A stretch of DNA of 64,000 bases from Acidobacteriota bacterium (lineage in GTDB: Bacteria; Acidobacteriota; Vicinamibacteria; Vicinamibacterales; 2-12-FULL-66-21), in assembly GCA_016184105.1 (NCBI GenBank), contig JACPDI010000009.1:49598-113597 (forward strand). Reading direction: 5' to 3'. Numbering within the stretch: position 1 is the stretch's first letter; the number at the start of each line of letters is the position of its first letter. The translations under genes were made by a program, and so were the position numbers. The notes beneath the pieces were generated by a model that was not told the DNA's origin, did no database searches, and saw nothing but the letters and a program-made list of their open reading frames with translations. This document shows, piece by piece, positions 26,866 through 35,981 of this stretch.

Positions 26866-29554
26866 GGATCTCGCGGCGCACGTACTCTTTGACCGGCCCC
26901 TCGAAGGTGACCAGCAGCTGCGGATCTTCTCCCGGGCGTCTTTCGATCCTCACGCCCGTCAGCGCTGATGGCGCCAGCTCGCGCGGCGTGCGCAGGCCGA
27001 GCGTGTAGGCCTGGCCCCCGCGTCCTTCGAGCGTCAACCGCAGTCCATCGCCCGCGGCATGCGACCTCAGGATCCGGACGCCCCGCGACTCGTCTCCCGG
27101 CGCCGGCGCCTCGCGGTGGACATACACGTCGCTTCCACCCCGCACGACGTATTCGACCGTGGTCTTCTGGGGCGGCGACGCGATGCCGACTTCCGCGAAC
27201 TGGACGTCGCCCATGTCCCTGCGCGAGATCCGGGTGCTGCGCCCGTTGACCCGCGCGCCGCGCACATCCGCGTCCAGCGGAAACGCCGGCGCGACGACCA
27301 GCCGCGCGGGACCGGCGCCGGACGGGAGCGCGCCCGGCCGAGGCGTGCGCCGGCTGATTTCGAGGACCAGGCGGCCTGTCCCGCGCGTGATCCTCATATC
27401 GAACAAAGCGCCGCCGGCGGGGATGCGCTGTACCGCGGCGCGATCCCAGTCGGCCGGCAGCTGCGGCCGGACGTGGAGGGTGGCTCCGCCGTCGCGGACC
27501 TCCACGCCCAGCAGCCCGCGAACGACCGGCGTGATCACCATCGCCTCCGACCAGATCTGGTGGTGCGACGACCGGCCGAACGCCGCGTTGACATCACCCG
27601 ACAGCAACTCGGTGACATATCCAAGCGCTCCCTGCCGCGTGAGCAGCGCGTTGGCCATGAGCGCCTGGAGACCGACGTGCGGCCGGCCGTACCGGTACGC
27701 GGCCATCGACGCCCAGCCCGTGAAGAGCGGCCACACCGATCCGTAATGGTACGAGAGCGGATCGTAGAGCCGGCTGCGCGAGGACAGGATCCGCGATCCC
27801 CAGTCGGTGGCGAGATCCCCGCCGCCGAGCCGATCGATCTGGCGCTGGGCCCGATCGCCGGAGAGCAGTCCCCACCACAGCGGCACCGCGGGCAGCACGG
27901 TGTCTTCATCGATCAGGCGTGCCGTGCGCAGCTCCTCCAGGCGCCCCTGCCGCCGCTCCCGGTTCGGGCCGGGTTCCGCTTCTCGCGCGCGATCGGCGGG
28001 AACGGCGGTGGCAAACGCGTAGGAGCCGCGATCGGCCATCCAATATTGCTGTTCCAGAGCCTCGCGCGTGCGGCGCGCGCGCGCCCGCACCTCGGCGGCC
28101 AGCGCGGCGTCGGCCATCGTGTCGGCAAGTTCCGCCAGTCCCTCCAGCGCTGCGATCCACACGCCTTGCTGATAGATCTCCTCGTGCGGCGGATAGAGCG
28201 CGCCCCCTTCCACCCAGCCGTGCCCGACGCCGGTGTTCTCCACCAGCCCGTTGCCGTCGGCGTCGGTCCCCGCGGTAAACCGGTACGCACCGACGATCGC
28301 CTTCCACGATCGCTCGAGGAACGCGCGGTCGCCGCTCGCGCGCCAGTGTTCGGCGTGCGCGACGACGAACAGCGGCGTCGCATCGGCGCTCGCCCATGCG
28401 TAGGGATAGGCCTCGAACCACGGAATGAACGACGCGCTCTGCGAGATTTCGTGCGGAATCTTGCCATCGGAGCGCTGGTGCGTCGCCAGGAACTCGAGCG
28501 CGGTCCGCGTGGTGGCGAAATCGCCATACGCGTCGATGGCGAACGCCGTCCACAGCGCGTCGCGGCCGAAGAACCACGCAAAGCCGGGGCGCTCGCTCTC
28601 GCCCGACGTGCGGAAGCCGGCCACGAGGCCGGTGCCGAGCGAAGGATTGGCCGCCAGCCCCTTGTCCACGCCCACCTTGGCCCAGCGGAACGCTTCGGTG
28701 AGCCGCGTGTCGGGCACCTGCACGTCGACGCTGCGTTCGAGGAGCGACCGGTACGCGCGGACGTTCTGCGCGTAGAGTGACGGCGCCGCCCCGAGGAGCC
28801 GGTCGTACGTCTGTTCCGCCTCGCGCCGGCCGCCGGTGCTCGCAGTGACGACAATCGGCACCGGCGATCCTTCTGCATCGGCCGGCGTGAGCTCGCGGAC
28901 GAACCGTACCGGTACGTCGCGCGGCTCTTCCTGGTAGGGCATCAGCGACACCTCCTGCGCTCCCGGAGATCCGACGACAGCCGCAAGTCGCCCGGACTCC
29001 TCGGTCAGCGTGTAGCGCTGGTGGCGCCCGTCCCATCCCGTGTTGGGGGTCATCGAGCCGGCCGGCCACATCAGCCGGAGCCGCGGGCGGAACGAGGCGG
29101 TCACCCGGATCGGTAACGTGGTCCGGACGTCGAGCAGCACGATCACGCCCGGTTCGTCGAGCGGCGCGAAGATTGTCTCGCGTACGGTGAACGCGGCGTG
29201 CGAGTAGGTCAACGTCGTGGCTTCCGGGCGCACCTCGATGCGGCTGATGATGTCGCGCCCCGCGATTTCGAGCGGGTACCCCTCGAGCGCAAACGCGAGG
29301 GAGAAGTCGTCGAGCACCTTCAGGGGGTAGACCCACACTTCGAACGGGCGATCTTCGTACCCGAACACCGCGGCGCGGCGGCCGACCACATCGAAGAACG
29401 CGCCGGGTGAGACCGCGCGCGCGAGCGTGAGGCCGCTCGACTCTTGCGCGTCACGAGTGGGCCGTTCTGCGCCTCGAACGGAGAGGCCGCCCTGCAGCAC
29501 AGCCAGACTCAACAGCACGGCAGCGGCGGCGCGGCGAGCGCTCAGGCGAAGCAC
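26849..29554 (-). CDS. exported glycogen-debranching-like glycoside hydrolase (amylo-alpha-1,6-glucosidase type)
   Basis: 901 residues from GTG at 29554 with an N-terminal signal peptide (AAAVLLSLAVLQGGLSVRGA). Residues about 40-270 are beta-rich, as in the N-terminal domain of bacterial debranching-type enzymes. From about 290 to 720 is an (alpha/alpha)6 toroid containing WFFGRDALWTAFAIDAYGD and a second conserved segment SYHYGSVWPLFTGWASMA. An accessory beta domain closes the protein. The export signal suggests periplasmic action on oligosaccharides brought in by the divergent TonB receptor. The exact linkage specificity cannot be told from sequence. Confidence 0.8.
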   Translation of the reverse strand: MLRLSARRAAAAVLLSLAVLQGGLSVRGAERPTRDAQESSGLTLARAVSPGAFFDVVGRRAAVFGYEDRPFEVWVYPLKVLDDFSLAFALEGYPLEIAGRDIISRIEVRPEATTLTYSHAAFTVRETIFAPLDEPGVIVLLDVRTTLPIRVTASFRPRLRLMWPAGSMTPNTGWDGRHQRYTLTEESGRLAAVVGSPGAQEVSLMPYQEEPRDVPVRFVRELTPADAEGSPVPIVVTASTGGRREAEQTYDRLLGAAPSLYAQNVRAYRSLLERSVDVQVPDTRLTEAFRWAKVGVDKGLAANPSLGTGLVAGFRTSGESERPGFAWFFGRDALWTAFAIDAYGDFATTRTALEFLATHQRSDGKIPHEISQSASFIPWFEAYPYAWASADATPLFVVAHAEHWRASGDRAFLERSWKAIVGAYRFTAGTDADGNGLVENTGVGHGWVEGGALYPPHEEIYQQGVWIAALEGLAELADTMADAALAAEVRARARRTREALEQQYWMADRGSYAFATAVPADRAREAEPGPNRERRQGRLEELRTARLIDEDTVLPAVPLWWGLLSGDRAQRQIDRLGGGDLATDWGSRILSSRSRLYDPLSYHYGSVWPLFTGWASMAAYRYGRPHVGLQALMANALLTRQGALGYVTELLSGDVNAAFGRSSHHQIWSEAMVITPVVRGLLGVEVRDGGATLHVRPQLPADWDRAAVQRIPAGGALFDMRITRGTGRLVLEISRRTPRPGALPSGAGPARLVVAPAFPLDADVRGARVNGRSTRISRRDMGDVQFAEVGIASPPQKTTVEYVVRGGSDVYVHREAPAPGDESRGVRILRSHAAGDGLRLTLEGRGGQAYTLGLRTPRELAPSALTGVRIERRPGEDPQLLVTFEGPVKEYVRREILIPLK

Positions 29555-29619
29555 AGCTGTGTCTTATATCGCAGAAACGCAGAAAAGGCGGCTGAGCTTG
29601 GGATTTCAGTTTGATCTCT

Positions 29620-29633
29620 GTGATGCACATCAT
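29620..29633. promoter_or_regulatory. Fnr-like box upstream of the TonB receptor gene
   Basis: GTGAT-N4-ATCAT at 29620-29633, differing from the FNR consensus TTGAT-N4-ATCAA at the outermost base of each half. It lies 55 bases before the receptor ATG. Two more sites of the same type are at 57908 and 58688. Binding by the Crp/Fnr protein encoded at 57971 is inferred, not shown. Confidence 0.45.
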
Positions 29634-29687
29634 TAGGATGGCCGCTTGTCGGGGCAGCAAGGACCTCTAAGCCGCGAGGAGGCGTCC

Positions 29688-32600
29688 ATGGAGCTGTTTC
29701 GGGTCGTGCGGGTGTGTCTCTGTGTTCTGCTGGCGCTCATCACGCCCGCATCAGCCGCCGGGCAGGCGGTCTACGGCAGCATCAGTGGTTCGGTCAAGGA
29801 TGCGTCGGGCGCAGTGGTTCCCGGCGTGACCGTGACGATCACCAGCGTGCAGCGCCAGACGGTTGATACCGTCGTGACCAACGAGAGCGGGCGATATCTC
29901 AAGGAACGCCTGCTGCCCGGCACATACGAGGTCAAGGCGGAACTTTCCGGCTTCAAGACCGCCGTCGTCCCCGTCGTGAACGTCGGCGTCGACACGACGG
30001 TGCCGATCGATTTCACGCTCGCGCCTGGTGATATCGCCGAAGCGGTCGAAGTGACGGGCGGCAGCCCGCTGCTGCGCGTGGATCGCGCCGACGTCTCGAC
30101 GCGGTTCTCGACCGAGGAGATCACGGAGCTGCCGGTCCTCGATCGCAACTTCACCAAGTTCATTCTCCTGACGCCGGGCACGCAGCAGCTTCAGTGGCAG
30201 CATGCCGCCAGCGAGAACCCGCAGGGATCCACGCAGATCCAGTTGAACGGACAGCACTTCAGCGGCACCGCGTACCAGCTGGACGGCACCGAGAACCGCG
30301 ACCCGATCCTCGGCATCATCGTCATCAATCCCTCGCTGGAGTCGATTGCCGAGACGAAGATCACGTCGCAGAACTACGACGCGGAGTTCGGCCAGGCCAC
30401 GGCGGGCGTGGTGTCGATCCAGACCAAGAGCGGAACGAACACGCTGCACGGCAGCGCGTTCGAGTTCCACCAGAACGACAGCTTTCAGTCGCGCAACCCG
30501 TTCACGCAGTTCCAGCGCGATCCGCTCACCAACCGGTTCATTCCCGAGACCACGCGGAACCAGTTCGGGGCGTCGGCCGGCGGGCCGATCCGCTCCGACC
30601 GCTGGTTCTTCTTCGGCGACTATCAGGGGACGCGCAGCAACGTGGGCGGATCCAAGCTGCTGACCGTGCCGACCGAAGCGGCGCGCCGCGGCGATCTCAG
30701 CGCGTACGGCGTCGCGATCTTCGATCCGGCGTCGAGCGACAACCCGAACCAGCGGACGCAGTTCGCCAACAACGTGATTCCGAGCGGGCGGCTGTCGCCG
30801 CAGGCGCTCGCGCTGCTGAAACTGCTGCCGCTGCCGAATGCGCCGGGCCTGGACAACGGCACGCGGAACAACTTCGTCGCGTCGGGCTCCGAGACGTTCG
30901 ACGAGAACTCGTTCAACGTCCGGATCGACGGGCGGCTGAGCAACAAGCTGAACACGTTCGGGCGCTACAGCCTCGGCGACTTCCTGCGGGACGGGCCGCA
31001 GGCGTTTGGCGCCGGCGGCGGCGACGAACTGGTGAGCCTCGGCGGCGTGTCCGACGCGCGCAACCAGAGCCTCGCCTACGGCGTGGACTATCTGTTGTCC
31101 AGCAAGTGGGTGGCGGACTTCCGCTTCGGCTGGTTCCGCTATCACGTCAACGTGCTGCCTTCGGACTTCGGCACGACGCCGGCGCGGGACGCCGGCATTC
31201 CAGGGCTCAATAACGACACGACGTTTTCGTCTGGCCTGCCGGCGTTCTTCCTCGAGGGAGATCGAGGGTTCGACTTCGGGTCCGGTCTCGGCGACAACGT
31301 CGGCCGCTGCAACTGCCCGCTGGACGAGGACGAGCAGCAGTTCCAGTTCGTCACGAACTGGACGCGGTATGTCGGCAACCATTCCGCGAAATTCGGCGTG
31401 GACGTCCGGCGCGCGCACAACCTCCGCGTGCCGAGCGATCGGCACCGCTCGGGCGAGCTGTCGTTTCGGCCGTCTCGCACGAGCGGGCCCGGGGGCGGCG
31501 GGCTGGGACTCGCCTCGTTCCTGCTCGGCGATGTCAGCCGCTTCACCCGCTACATCTCCTCGAGCACCGACGCGCGCGAGGAACAATGGCGCCACTTCTA
31601 CTACGCGCAGGATACGTGGCGCGTGAACGACAAGCTCACGCTCAACTACGGCCTGCGGCTCGACGTCATCAATCCGCAGACGCTCAACGAGGCGGGCAAC
31701 GGCGGGTTTCTGGACCTCGAGACCGGTGAGATCAAGGTCGCGGGCGTGGGCGGCGTGGGCATCAACGGCGACATCGAGAACAGCCTCAACTGGGCGCCCA
31801 GGCTCGGGGCCACCTATCAGCTCGACGATCGCACGGTCATCCGGGGCGGGTTCGGCCGCAGCTACGACATCGGGGTCTTCGGATCCCTGTTCGGACACAC
31901 CGTGACGCAGAACCTGCCCGTGCTGCTGGCGCAGGAGAACAACCCGCCGAACGACTTCGCGGCGGTGTTCAACCTGCGGAACGGGCCGCCGGCCGCGGCC
32001 TTCCCCGACGTGCCGGCCGACGGCACGTTCCCGCTGCCGAACGGCGTGTTTGCGCGCGCCCTGCCCGAGAAGCAGCGCCCGCCCGCGGTGGACGCGTTCA
32101 ACGTCACGGTGCAGCGCCAGCTCACGGCGGACGTCGCGGTGGAGGTGGGTTACGTCGGCAACCGCGGCCGTCGGGTGTTCGCGGGCGACGGGCCGGACGT
32201 GAATCCCAACGCGCCCACGCTGGACGGATTCCTCCAGGGCGTGCCGCGCGACCTGCGGCGGCCGTTCTTCGCCGGCGCGGTCAGCACCCGCACGTTCGCG
32301 TCGCTCGGCGGGCCCTTCGGGTGGACGCAGGACCTCGCCTTCTACTGCAACTGCGCGAAGAACGCGTACGACTCACTGCAGGCGCGGTTCGTGAAACGCT
32401 ACTCGCACGGGTACTCCGCGCAGATCAACTACACCTGGCAGCGCGCCCAGCAGGAGTCGAGCGATTACTTCTTCTGGGACCGCGATCTGAACTGGGGACC
32501 GGCCGACTGGGATCGGACCCACAATCTGGTGCTCGCAATCGTCGCGGAGCTGCCATTCGGCCGCGACCGGATGTTCCTCGGCAACGTGTCCCCCGTCGTC

Positions 32601-33095
32601 GATGCGATCGTCGGCGGATGGCAGTTCAACACGAACACGTTCATCTACAGCGGGCTGCCGTTCAACGTGAGCTATCGCAACTCGTTCCAGGACCGCGACA
32701 CCGGGCCGAACAGGCCGGACCTGATCGGGGACCCGGACGGTCCGCAGACCAAGGATCAGTGGTTCAACACGACGCCCATCGGTTCGCCCGGCAGCGCGTT
32801 CGGGCGGCCGGCGCCGGGGACGTTCGGCAACTTGAAGCGCAACGCGCTGCGCGGGCCGGGTTACTGGCGCACCGACGCGTCGCTGTTCAAGCATTTCCGG
32901 CTCGGTGCCGCACGCGATGTCGAGGTGCGCATCGAGGCGGTCAACCTGTTCAACCACGTCAACCTGGGGAACCCGGACTCCGAGGTCGGTGTTCCCGGCA
33001 ATCCGAACCCGAACGCGGGCCGCATCACGTCGACCGCCTTCGGCAACCAGGACCCCATGCGCAACTTCCAGTTCGCGCTGCGGTTCACGTTCTGA
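29688..33095 (+). CDS. TonB-dependent receptor, Oar-like with N-terminal carboxypeptidase-regulatory-like domain
   Basis: 1135 residues from ATG 29688 after a GAGGAGG ribosome site. Signal peptide about 6-26. Residues about 27-115 form a CarboxypepD_reg-like beta sandwich (GSISGSVKDASGAVVPGVTV), the form common in Acidobacteriota receptors. The plug domain follows (LLTPGTQQLQ; QLNGQHFSGTAYQLDGTENR) and then a 22-strand-type barrel ending in FQFALRFTF with a terminal phenylalanine. Two C-N-C motifs sit in loops. It lies between a debranching-like enzyme and a trehalase, so oligosaccharide import is the likeliest role. An Fnr-like box precedes it and a large palindrome follows. Confidence 0.93.
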   Translation: MELFRVVRVCLCVLLALITPASAAGQAVYGSISGSVKDASGAVVPGVTVTITSVQRQTVDTVVTNESGRYLKERLLPGTYEVKAELSGFKTAVVPVVNVGVDTTVPIDFTLAPGDIAEAVEVTGGSPLLRVDRADVSTRFSTEEITELPVLDRNFTKFILLTPGTQQLQWQHAASENPQGSTQIQLNGQHFSGTAYQLDGTENRDPILGIIVINPSLESIAETKITSQNYDAEFGQATAGVVSIQTKSGTNTLHGSAFEFHQNDSFQSRNPFTQFQRDPLTNRFIPETTRNQFGASAGGPIRSDRWFFFGDYQGTRSNVGGSKLLTVPTEAARRGDLSAYGVAIFDPASSDNPNQRTQFANNVIPSGRLSPQALALLKLLPLPNAPGLDNGTRNNFVASGSETFDENSFNVRIDGRLSNKLNTFGRYSLGDFLRDGPQAFGAGGGDELVSLGGVSDARNQSLAYGVDYLLSSKWVADFRFGWFRYHVNVLPSDFGTTPARDAGIPGLNNDTTFSSGLPAFFLEGDRGFDFGSGLGDNVGRCNCPLDEDEQQFQFVTNWTRYVGNHSAKFGVDVRRAHNLRVPSDRHRSGELSFRPSRTSGPGGGGLGLASFLLGDVSRFTRYISSSTDAREEQWRHFYYAQDTWRVNDKLTLNYGLRLDVINPQTLNEAGNGGFLDLETGEIKVAGVGGVGINGDIENSLNWAPRLGATYQLDDRTVIRGGFGRSYDIGVFGSLFGHTVTQNLPVLLAQENNPPNDFAAVFNLRNGPPAAAFPDVPADGTFPLPNGVFARALPEKQRPPAVDAFNVTVQRQLTADVAVEVGYVGNRGRRVFAGDGPDVNPNAPTLDGFLQGVPRDLRRPFFAGAVSTRTFASLGGPFGWTQDLAFYCNCAKNAYDSLQARFVKRYSHGYSAQINYTWQRAQQESSDYFFWDRDLNWGPADWDRTHNLVLAIVAELPFGRDRMFLGNVSPVVDAIVGGWQFNTNTFIYSGLPFNVSYRNSFQDRDTGPNRPDLIGDPDGPQTKDQWFNTTPIGSPGSAFGRPAPGTFGNLKRNALRGPGYWRTDASLFKHFRLGAARDVEVRIEAVNLFNHVNLGNPDSEVGVPGNPNPNAGRITSTAFGNQDPMRNFQFALRFTF

Positions 33096-33101
33096 ACTGA
33101 A

Positions 33102-33158
33102 AAGGGGGACAGTCACACTTTCCGGGCTGATGCCCGGGAAAGTGTGACTGTCCCCCTT
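33102..33158. repeat. long palindromic repeat, family copy 1
   Basis: Arms at 33102-33126 and 33133-33158 are complementary over about 25 bases with one bulged base and a 6-base loop; the core is GGGACAGTCACACTT. It starts 7 bases after the receptor stop, and its right edge supplies the TAA of the convergent trehalase gene (33157-33159). A second copy of the same core is at 57420-57492. It probably ends transcripts from both sides. Confidence 0.85.
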
Positions 33159-34752
33159 ATCTCCCCACCGGCTGCCGCATCTCGGCAAGCAGTTGCAGCA
33201 CCACGCCGTTGGTCCACCCGAAGCCGATCTGGTTCGCGGCGTAGCCGTACTTGATCCCGGCCTCCACGTCGGACTCGCGCCGCCGCACGTCGTACTTCTC
33301 GACGATCGTGCCGTGTTCCTCGAATTCCTTTGTGACGAGCGCGATGAAGTTCGCCGCCAGGCGGTCGGCGTCTTCGTTGAAGCCGTACCGCCGCAGCCCC
33401 TGCACGGCAATCAGCTGCAGCGGCGCCCACCCGAAGGGCGCGTCCCATTGGCTGCCTGTGACCTGCAGGCTCGTGAGCAGTCCGCCCGGGGCCTCGAGCC
33501 GCGGGAGATTGGCGCGGACCTTCGCGGCCTGCTCCTTCGTGGCGATGCCGGTCCACAGGGGATAGAAGGTGGTGGCGAACTCGTACTCGCGCTGGCGCCG
33601 CGTCCTGAAGCTGTAGTCGAAATACAGCCCGCGCTCCGCGTTCCACAGCAGCCGGTTCACGGCGTCGCGTCGCGCGCCCGCGCGCTCGCGCCACCGCTGT
33701 GCCGACGCCGTGTCGCCCAGCTCGGTCATGATGCGTTCGGCGTCCACCTCCATCCCGTACAAGAGGGAGTTCAGGCAGACCGGCACGTAGTGAATGATGT
33801 CCACGCTGAACGGGCCGAAGCGGTTCGACGGGTCGAACCCGGATTCGCGCATCGACCGGTCCCCCTTGTAAAAGAGGTCGGTCAGCCGATCCGCGTCCGC
33901 ATCGTAGTAAAGCCGCTCGTCGTAGTCGGTGACGTCGTGCGTGCGGTAGTACGCGCGCACGCGGTCGTAATGCGAGCGCCCCTCCGCGTCTCGTTCGTCC
34001 GCGATGACCTCCGGCGCCGGCCCTTCGCCGAGATCGTAGTACCGCGACAGCCCGTGCTCCGCGACCAGGTGGGGCGCGGTCGTCCAGAACGTGTAGTACC
34101 GCTCGATGGCCGGCAGCGTCCGGCGCAGCCACGCGCGATCGCGCGTGCGCTCGTAGAGGCCGAGGACCATGCGGGTGAGAAAGGGCGGCTGCGAGCGCGA
34201 GAGGAAATACGTGCGGTTCGCGTTCAGGATCGTGCCGTACCGCTCGACCTCGTACACGAAGTTCTCGACCATGCCGCGCGCCAGCTCCAGTTCCGCGCTG
34301 GTGCCCTCGGCGAGGAGGCCGACCTGGATGAAGTAACTGTCCCACCCGTACATCTCGTTGAAGCGGCCGCCCGGAACCACGTACGGCTTCGGCAGATAGA
34401 GCAGCCCGTGCCGATCCGCGTCGAGGCGCGCGGGGAGCAGGCGCAGATCGATCGTGCGCAGCTGCTGGGGTGTGAGCGCGGCGCGCAGTTCCCTGCGGAT
34501 CCGCTCGAGATCCTCGTCGCGGGCGACGTAGACCGGCGACGGCTCGCCGGCCGGACGGTGCATCTTGGGATCGGGAGCGGCCAGGTGCAGCGTCCTGTTG
34601 GACCGCGCGAGCGTCGTCCAACTGCTCTTGATGTACTTCGCGAGCGTCGAGATCCGTTGCTCGGCCGGCAGAGTCTGAGCTCCGACGACGGCTGCCGCCG
34701 CGACCGCGACCGCGGCGAGGAAGGCACGAACGCGCGTGTGAAGGGTGATCAT
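33157..34752 (-). CDS. treA: periplasmic trehalase (GH37)
   Basis: 531 residues from ATG 34752; the frame extends to 34836 but the chosen start has GGAG upstream and begins a signal peptide (AFLAAVAVAAAAVVGAQ). Both GH37 signature sequences are present: PGGRFNEMYGWDSYF and QWDAPFGWAP. The glycine-rich end segment in other trehalases is represented by DVEAGIKYGYAANQIGFGW. The enzyme splits trehalose to two glucoses, here in the periplasm. Its last codons run into a palindromic repeat that provides the stop. Symbol given for the family; substrate specificity untested. Confidence 0.92.
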   Translation of the reverse strand: MITLHTRVRAFLAAVAVAAAAVVGAQTLPAEQRISTLAKYIKSSWTTLARSNRTLHLAAPDPKMHRPAGEPSPVYVARDEDLERIRRELRAALTPQQLRTIDLRLLPARLDADRHGLLYLPKPYVVPGGRFNEMYGWDSYFIQVGLLAEGTSAELELARGMVENFVYEVERYGTILNANRTYFLSRSQPPFLTRMVLGLYERTRDRAWLRRTLPAIERYYTFWTTAPHLVAEHGLSRYYDLGEGPAPEVIADERDAEGRSHYDRVRAYYRTHDVTDYDERLYYDADADRLTDLFYKGDRSMRESGFDPSNRFGPFSVDIIHYVPVCLNSLLYGMEVDAERIMTELGDTASAQRWRERAGARRDAVNRLLWNAERGLYFDYSFRTRRQREYEFATTFYPLWTGIATKEQAAKVRANLPRLEAPGGLLTSLQVTGSQWDAPFGWAPLQLIAVQGLRRYGFNEDADRLAANFIALVTKEFEEHGTIVEKYDVRRRESDVEAGIKYGYAANQIGFGWTNGVVLQLLAEMRQPVGR

Positions 34753-34819
34753 CAGGAACTCCGGAAGGAGCCGAGTGTAGCACCGGAAAGGCCGCCGAAG
34801 GAGGGACGAGAATCGGGGT

Positions 34820-34866
34820 TTGACGCGGGCCGGCAAAGCGGGCTAGCATGTGAATATAGGTTCACA
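34820..34866 (+). promoter_or_regulatory. promoter and operator of the TetR gene
   Basis: A -35 TTGACG (34820-34825) is followed after 18 bases by TAGCAT (34844-34849). Directly downstream is a perfect inverted repeat TGTGAA-N6-TTCACA (34849-34866), 14 bases before the regulator ATG. Placement over the transcription start fits autorepression by the TetR protein. Confidence 0.55.
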
Positions 34867-34880
34867 TTTATCAGAGTGCG

Positions 34881-35477
34881 ATGACCGAGAAACGCGACAC
34901 CGCCATCCGCCAGGAACAGATTGCGACTGCGGCGCTGAGCCTCATCGCCCACCACGGCTTGCAGGGCCTGAGCGTCGCGGGCGTGGCACGGCGGGTGGGC
35001 CTGGTGCCCTCGGCCCTGTACCGCCACTACGGCAGCAAGGACGACATCGTCGACGCGGCGCTGGACCTGGTACGCGACCGACTGATGGAAAACGTGCGGG
35101 CCGTCGGCGTGGAGCAGGCGGGCGCTTTGAACCGGCTGCACGTGCTGCTGCAGCGCCACGTCGCGCTGCTGACGTCGAACCAGGCGGCTGTTCTGCGCGT
35201 GGTGTTTTCAGAGGAGGCGTTTGCCGGGCGCGCCTCGCGCCGGTCGAAGATCTATCGCATCATTCGCGGCTACCTGGACGGCGTTGCCGCCATCGTGTCG
35301 CAGGGGCAGGTGGCAGGGGAGATCCGCGCGGACCTGGATCCCCAGACGGCGGCGGTGATGTTCCTGGGTCTCATCCAGCCGGCCGCGATTCTGTGGTTTA
35401 TGAGTGGGGGCGCGCTGGATGTCTCGGCGCACGCCGAAGCGGCATGGACGGTGCTGTCGCGCGCCCTGCGCCCGTGA
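34881..35477 (+). CDS. TetR family transcriptional regulator
   Basis: 198 residues, normal for the family. The N-terminal helix-turn-helix is typical: IATAALSLIAHHGLQGLSV, then VARRVGLVPSALYRHYGSKDDI. The C-terminal ligand domain is helical with a hydrophobic tail (MFLGLIQPAAILWFM), indicating a small hydrophobic ligand. A perfect inverted repeat next to its promoter is the likely operator. It is divergent from the trehalase gene, whose start lies 128 bases away, so it may also control that gene. The ligand is unknown. Confidence 0.93.
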   Translation: MTEKRDTAIRQEQIATAALSLIAHHGLQGLSVAGVARRVGLVPSALYRHYGSKDDIVDAALDLVRDRLMENVRAVGVEQAGALNRLHVLLQRHVALLTSNQAAVLRVVFSEEAFAGRASRRSKIYRIIRGYLDGVAAIVSQGQVAGEIRADLDPQTAAVMFLGLIQPAAILWFMSGGALDVSAHAEAAWTVLSRALRP

Positions 35478-35619
35478 CGAATGATAGTGAACATAGATCC
35501 GCGCGGCGATGCGGCGCGTCGATGTGGCGGAGGCGGAACGGCGGCAGCTTCGGCAGGACGTTACCGGCCGGATCGGACGGCTGATGGTGGGCCCGCCGAC
35601 GCGCGGATCGCGGATGGCG

Positions 35620-35805
35620 TCACGGCTCGAGCGGCACGGCCAGCCACAACAGCAGGTACACGATCGTGCCGGGAAACGCGGCTGAGAGAATCGACACGAT
35701 GACGTACAGCACGCGAACGCGCGTCGGTGTCCAGCCGAGCGACTTCGCGATGCCGCCACACACCCCGCCAAGTATCCGTCTGTCGCGCGATCGGTAGAGC
35801 GCCAT
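35620..35805 (-). CDS. PspC domain small membrane protein
   Basis: 61 residues from ATG 35805, with a GAGGGTGCGGGA ribosome-site-like run upstream; the longer open frame is not PspC-like. The sequence LYRSRDRRILGGVCGGIAKS is the PspC hallmark, followed by a membrane helix (LYVIVSILSAAFPGTIVYLL) that ends AVPLEP. PspC proteins are inner-membrane stress-response or regulatory proteins. This is a stand-alone minimal version without other domains. Confidence 0.92.
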   Translation of the reverse strand: MALYRSRDRRILGGVCGGIAKSLGWTPTRVRVLYVIVSILSAAFPGTIVYLLLWLAVPLEP

Positions 35806-35933
35806 TCCCGCACCCTCAGAGACAGAGCCCCGCGGCGCGCATCGCCGCGCGCCCCACTGCTTGAATCTACGGCATTTCCCGCCCGAAGTTTCCGCACCTC
35901 CGGCCCCCCGCCCGGCCAAGACACACGTTGGTC

Positions 35934-35976
35934 TTGACGGCCGGGACGCAATGAATATACTTCTTCATCCAGAAGT
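35934..35976 (+). promoter_or_regulatory. promoter and candidate Rrf2 operator of the nar-act operon
   Basis: TTGACG (35934-35939) and TATACT (35956-35961) are separated by 16 bases, each 5/6 to consensus. A perfect inverted repeat ACTTCT-N6-AGAAGT (35959-35976) overlaps the end of the -10 box and the expected start of transcription, 5 bases before the Rrf2 ATG. A second, looser repeat ATGAA-N8-TTCAT (35951-35968) overlaps it. This is a good layout for repression. Confidence 0.65.
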
Positions 35977-35981
35977 CAACA

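Noticed and set aside
29751..31898. 715-codon open frame on the minus strand
   Set aside because: Opposite the TonB receptor gene, low-complexity composition, no start signal; the receptor frame has full-length family features.
33193..34884. 563-codon open frame on the plus strand
   Set aside because: Antisense to the trehalase; both GH37 signatures are on the minus strand.
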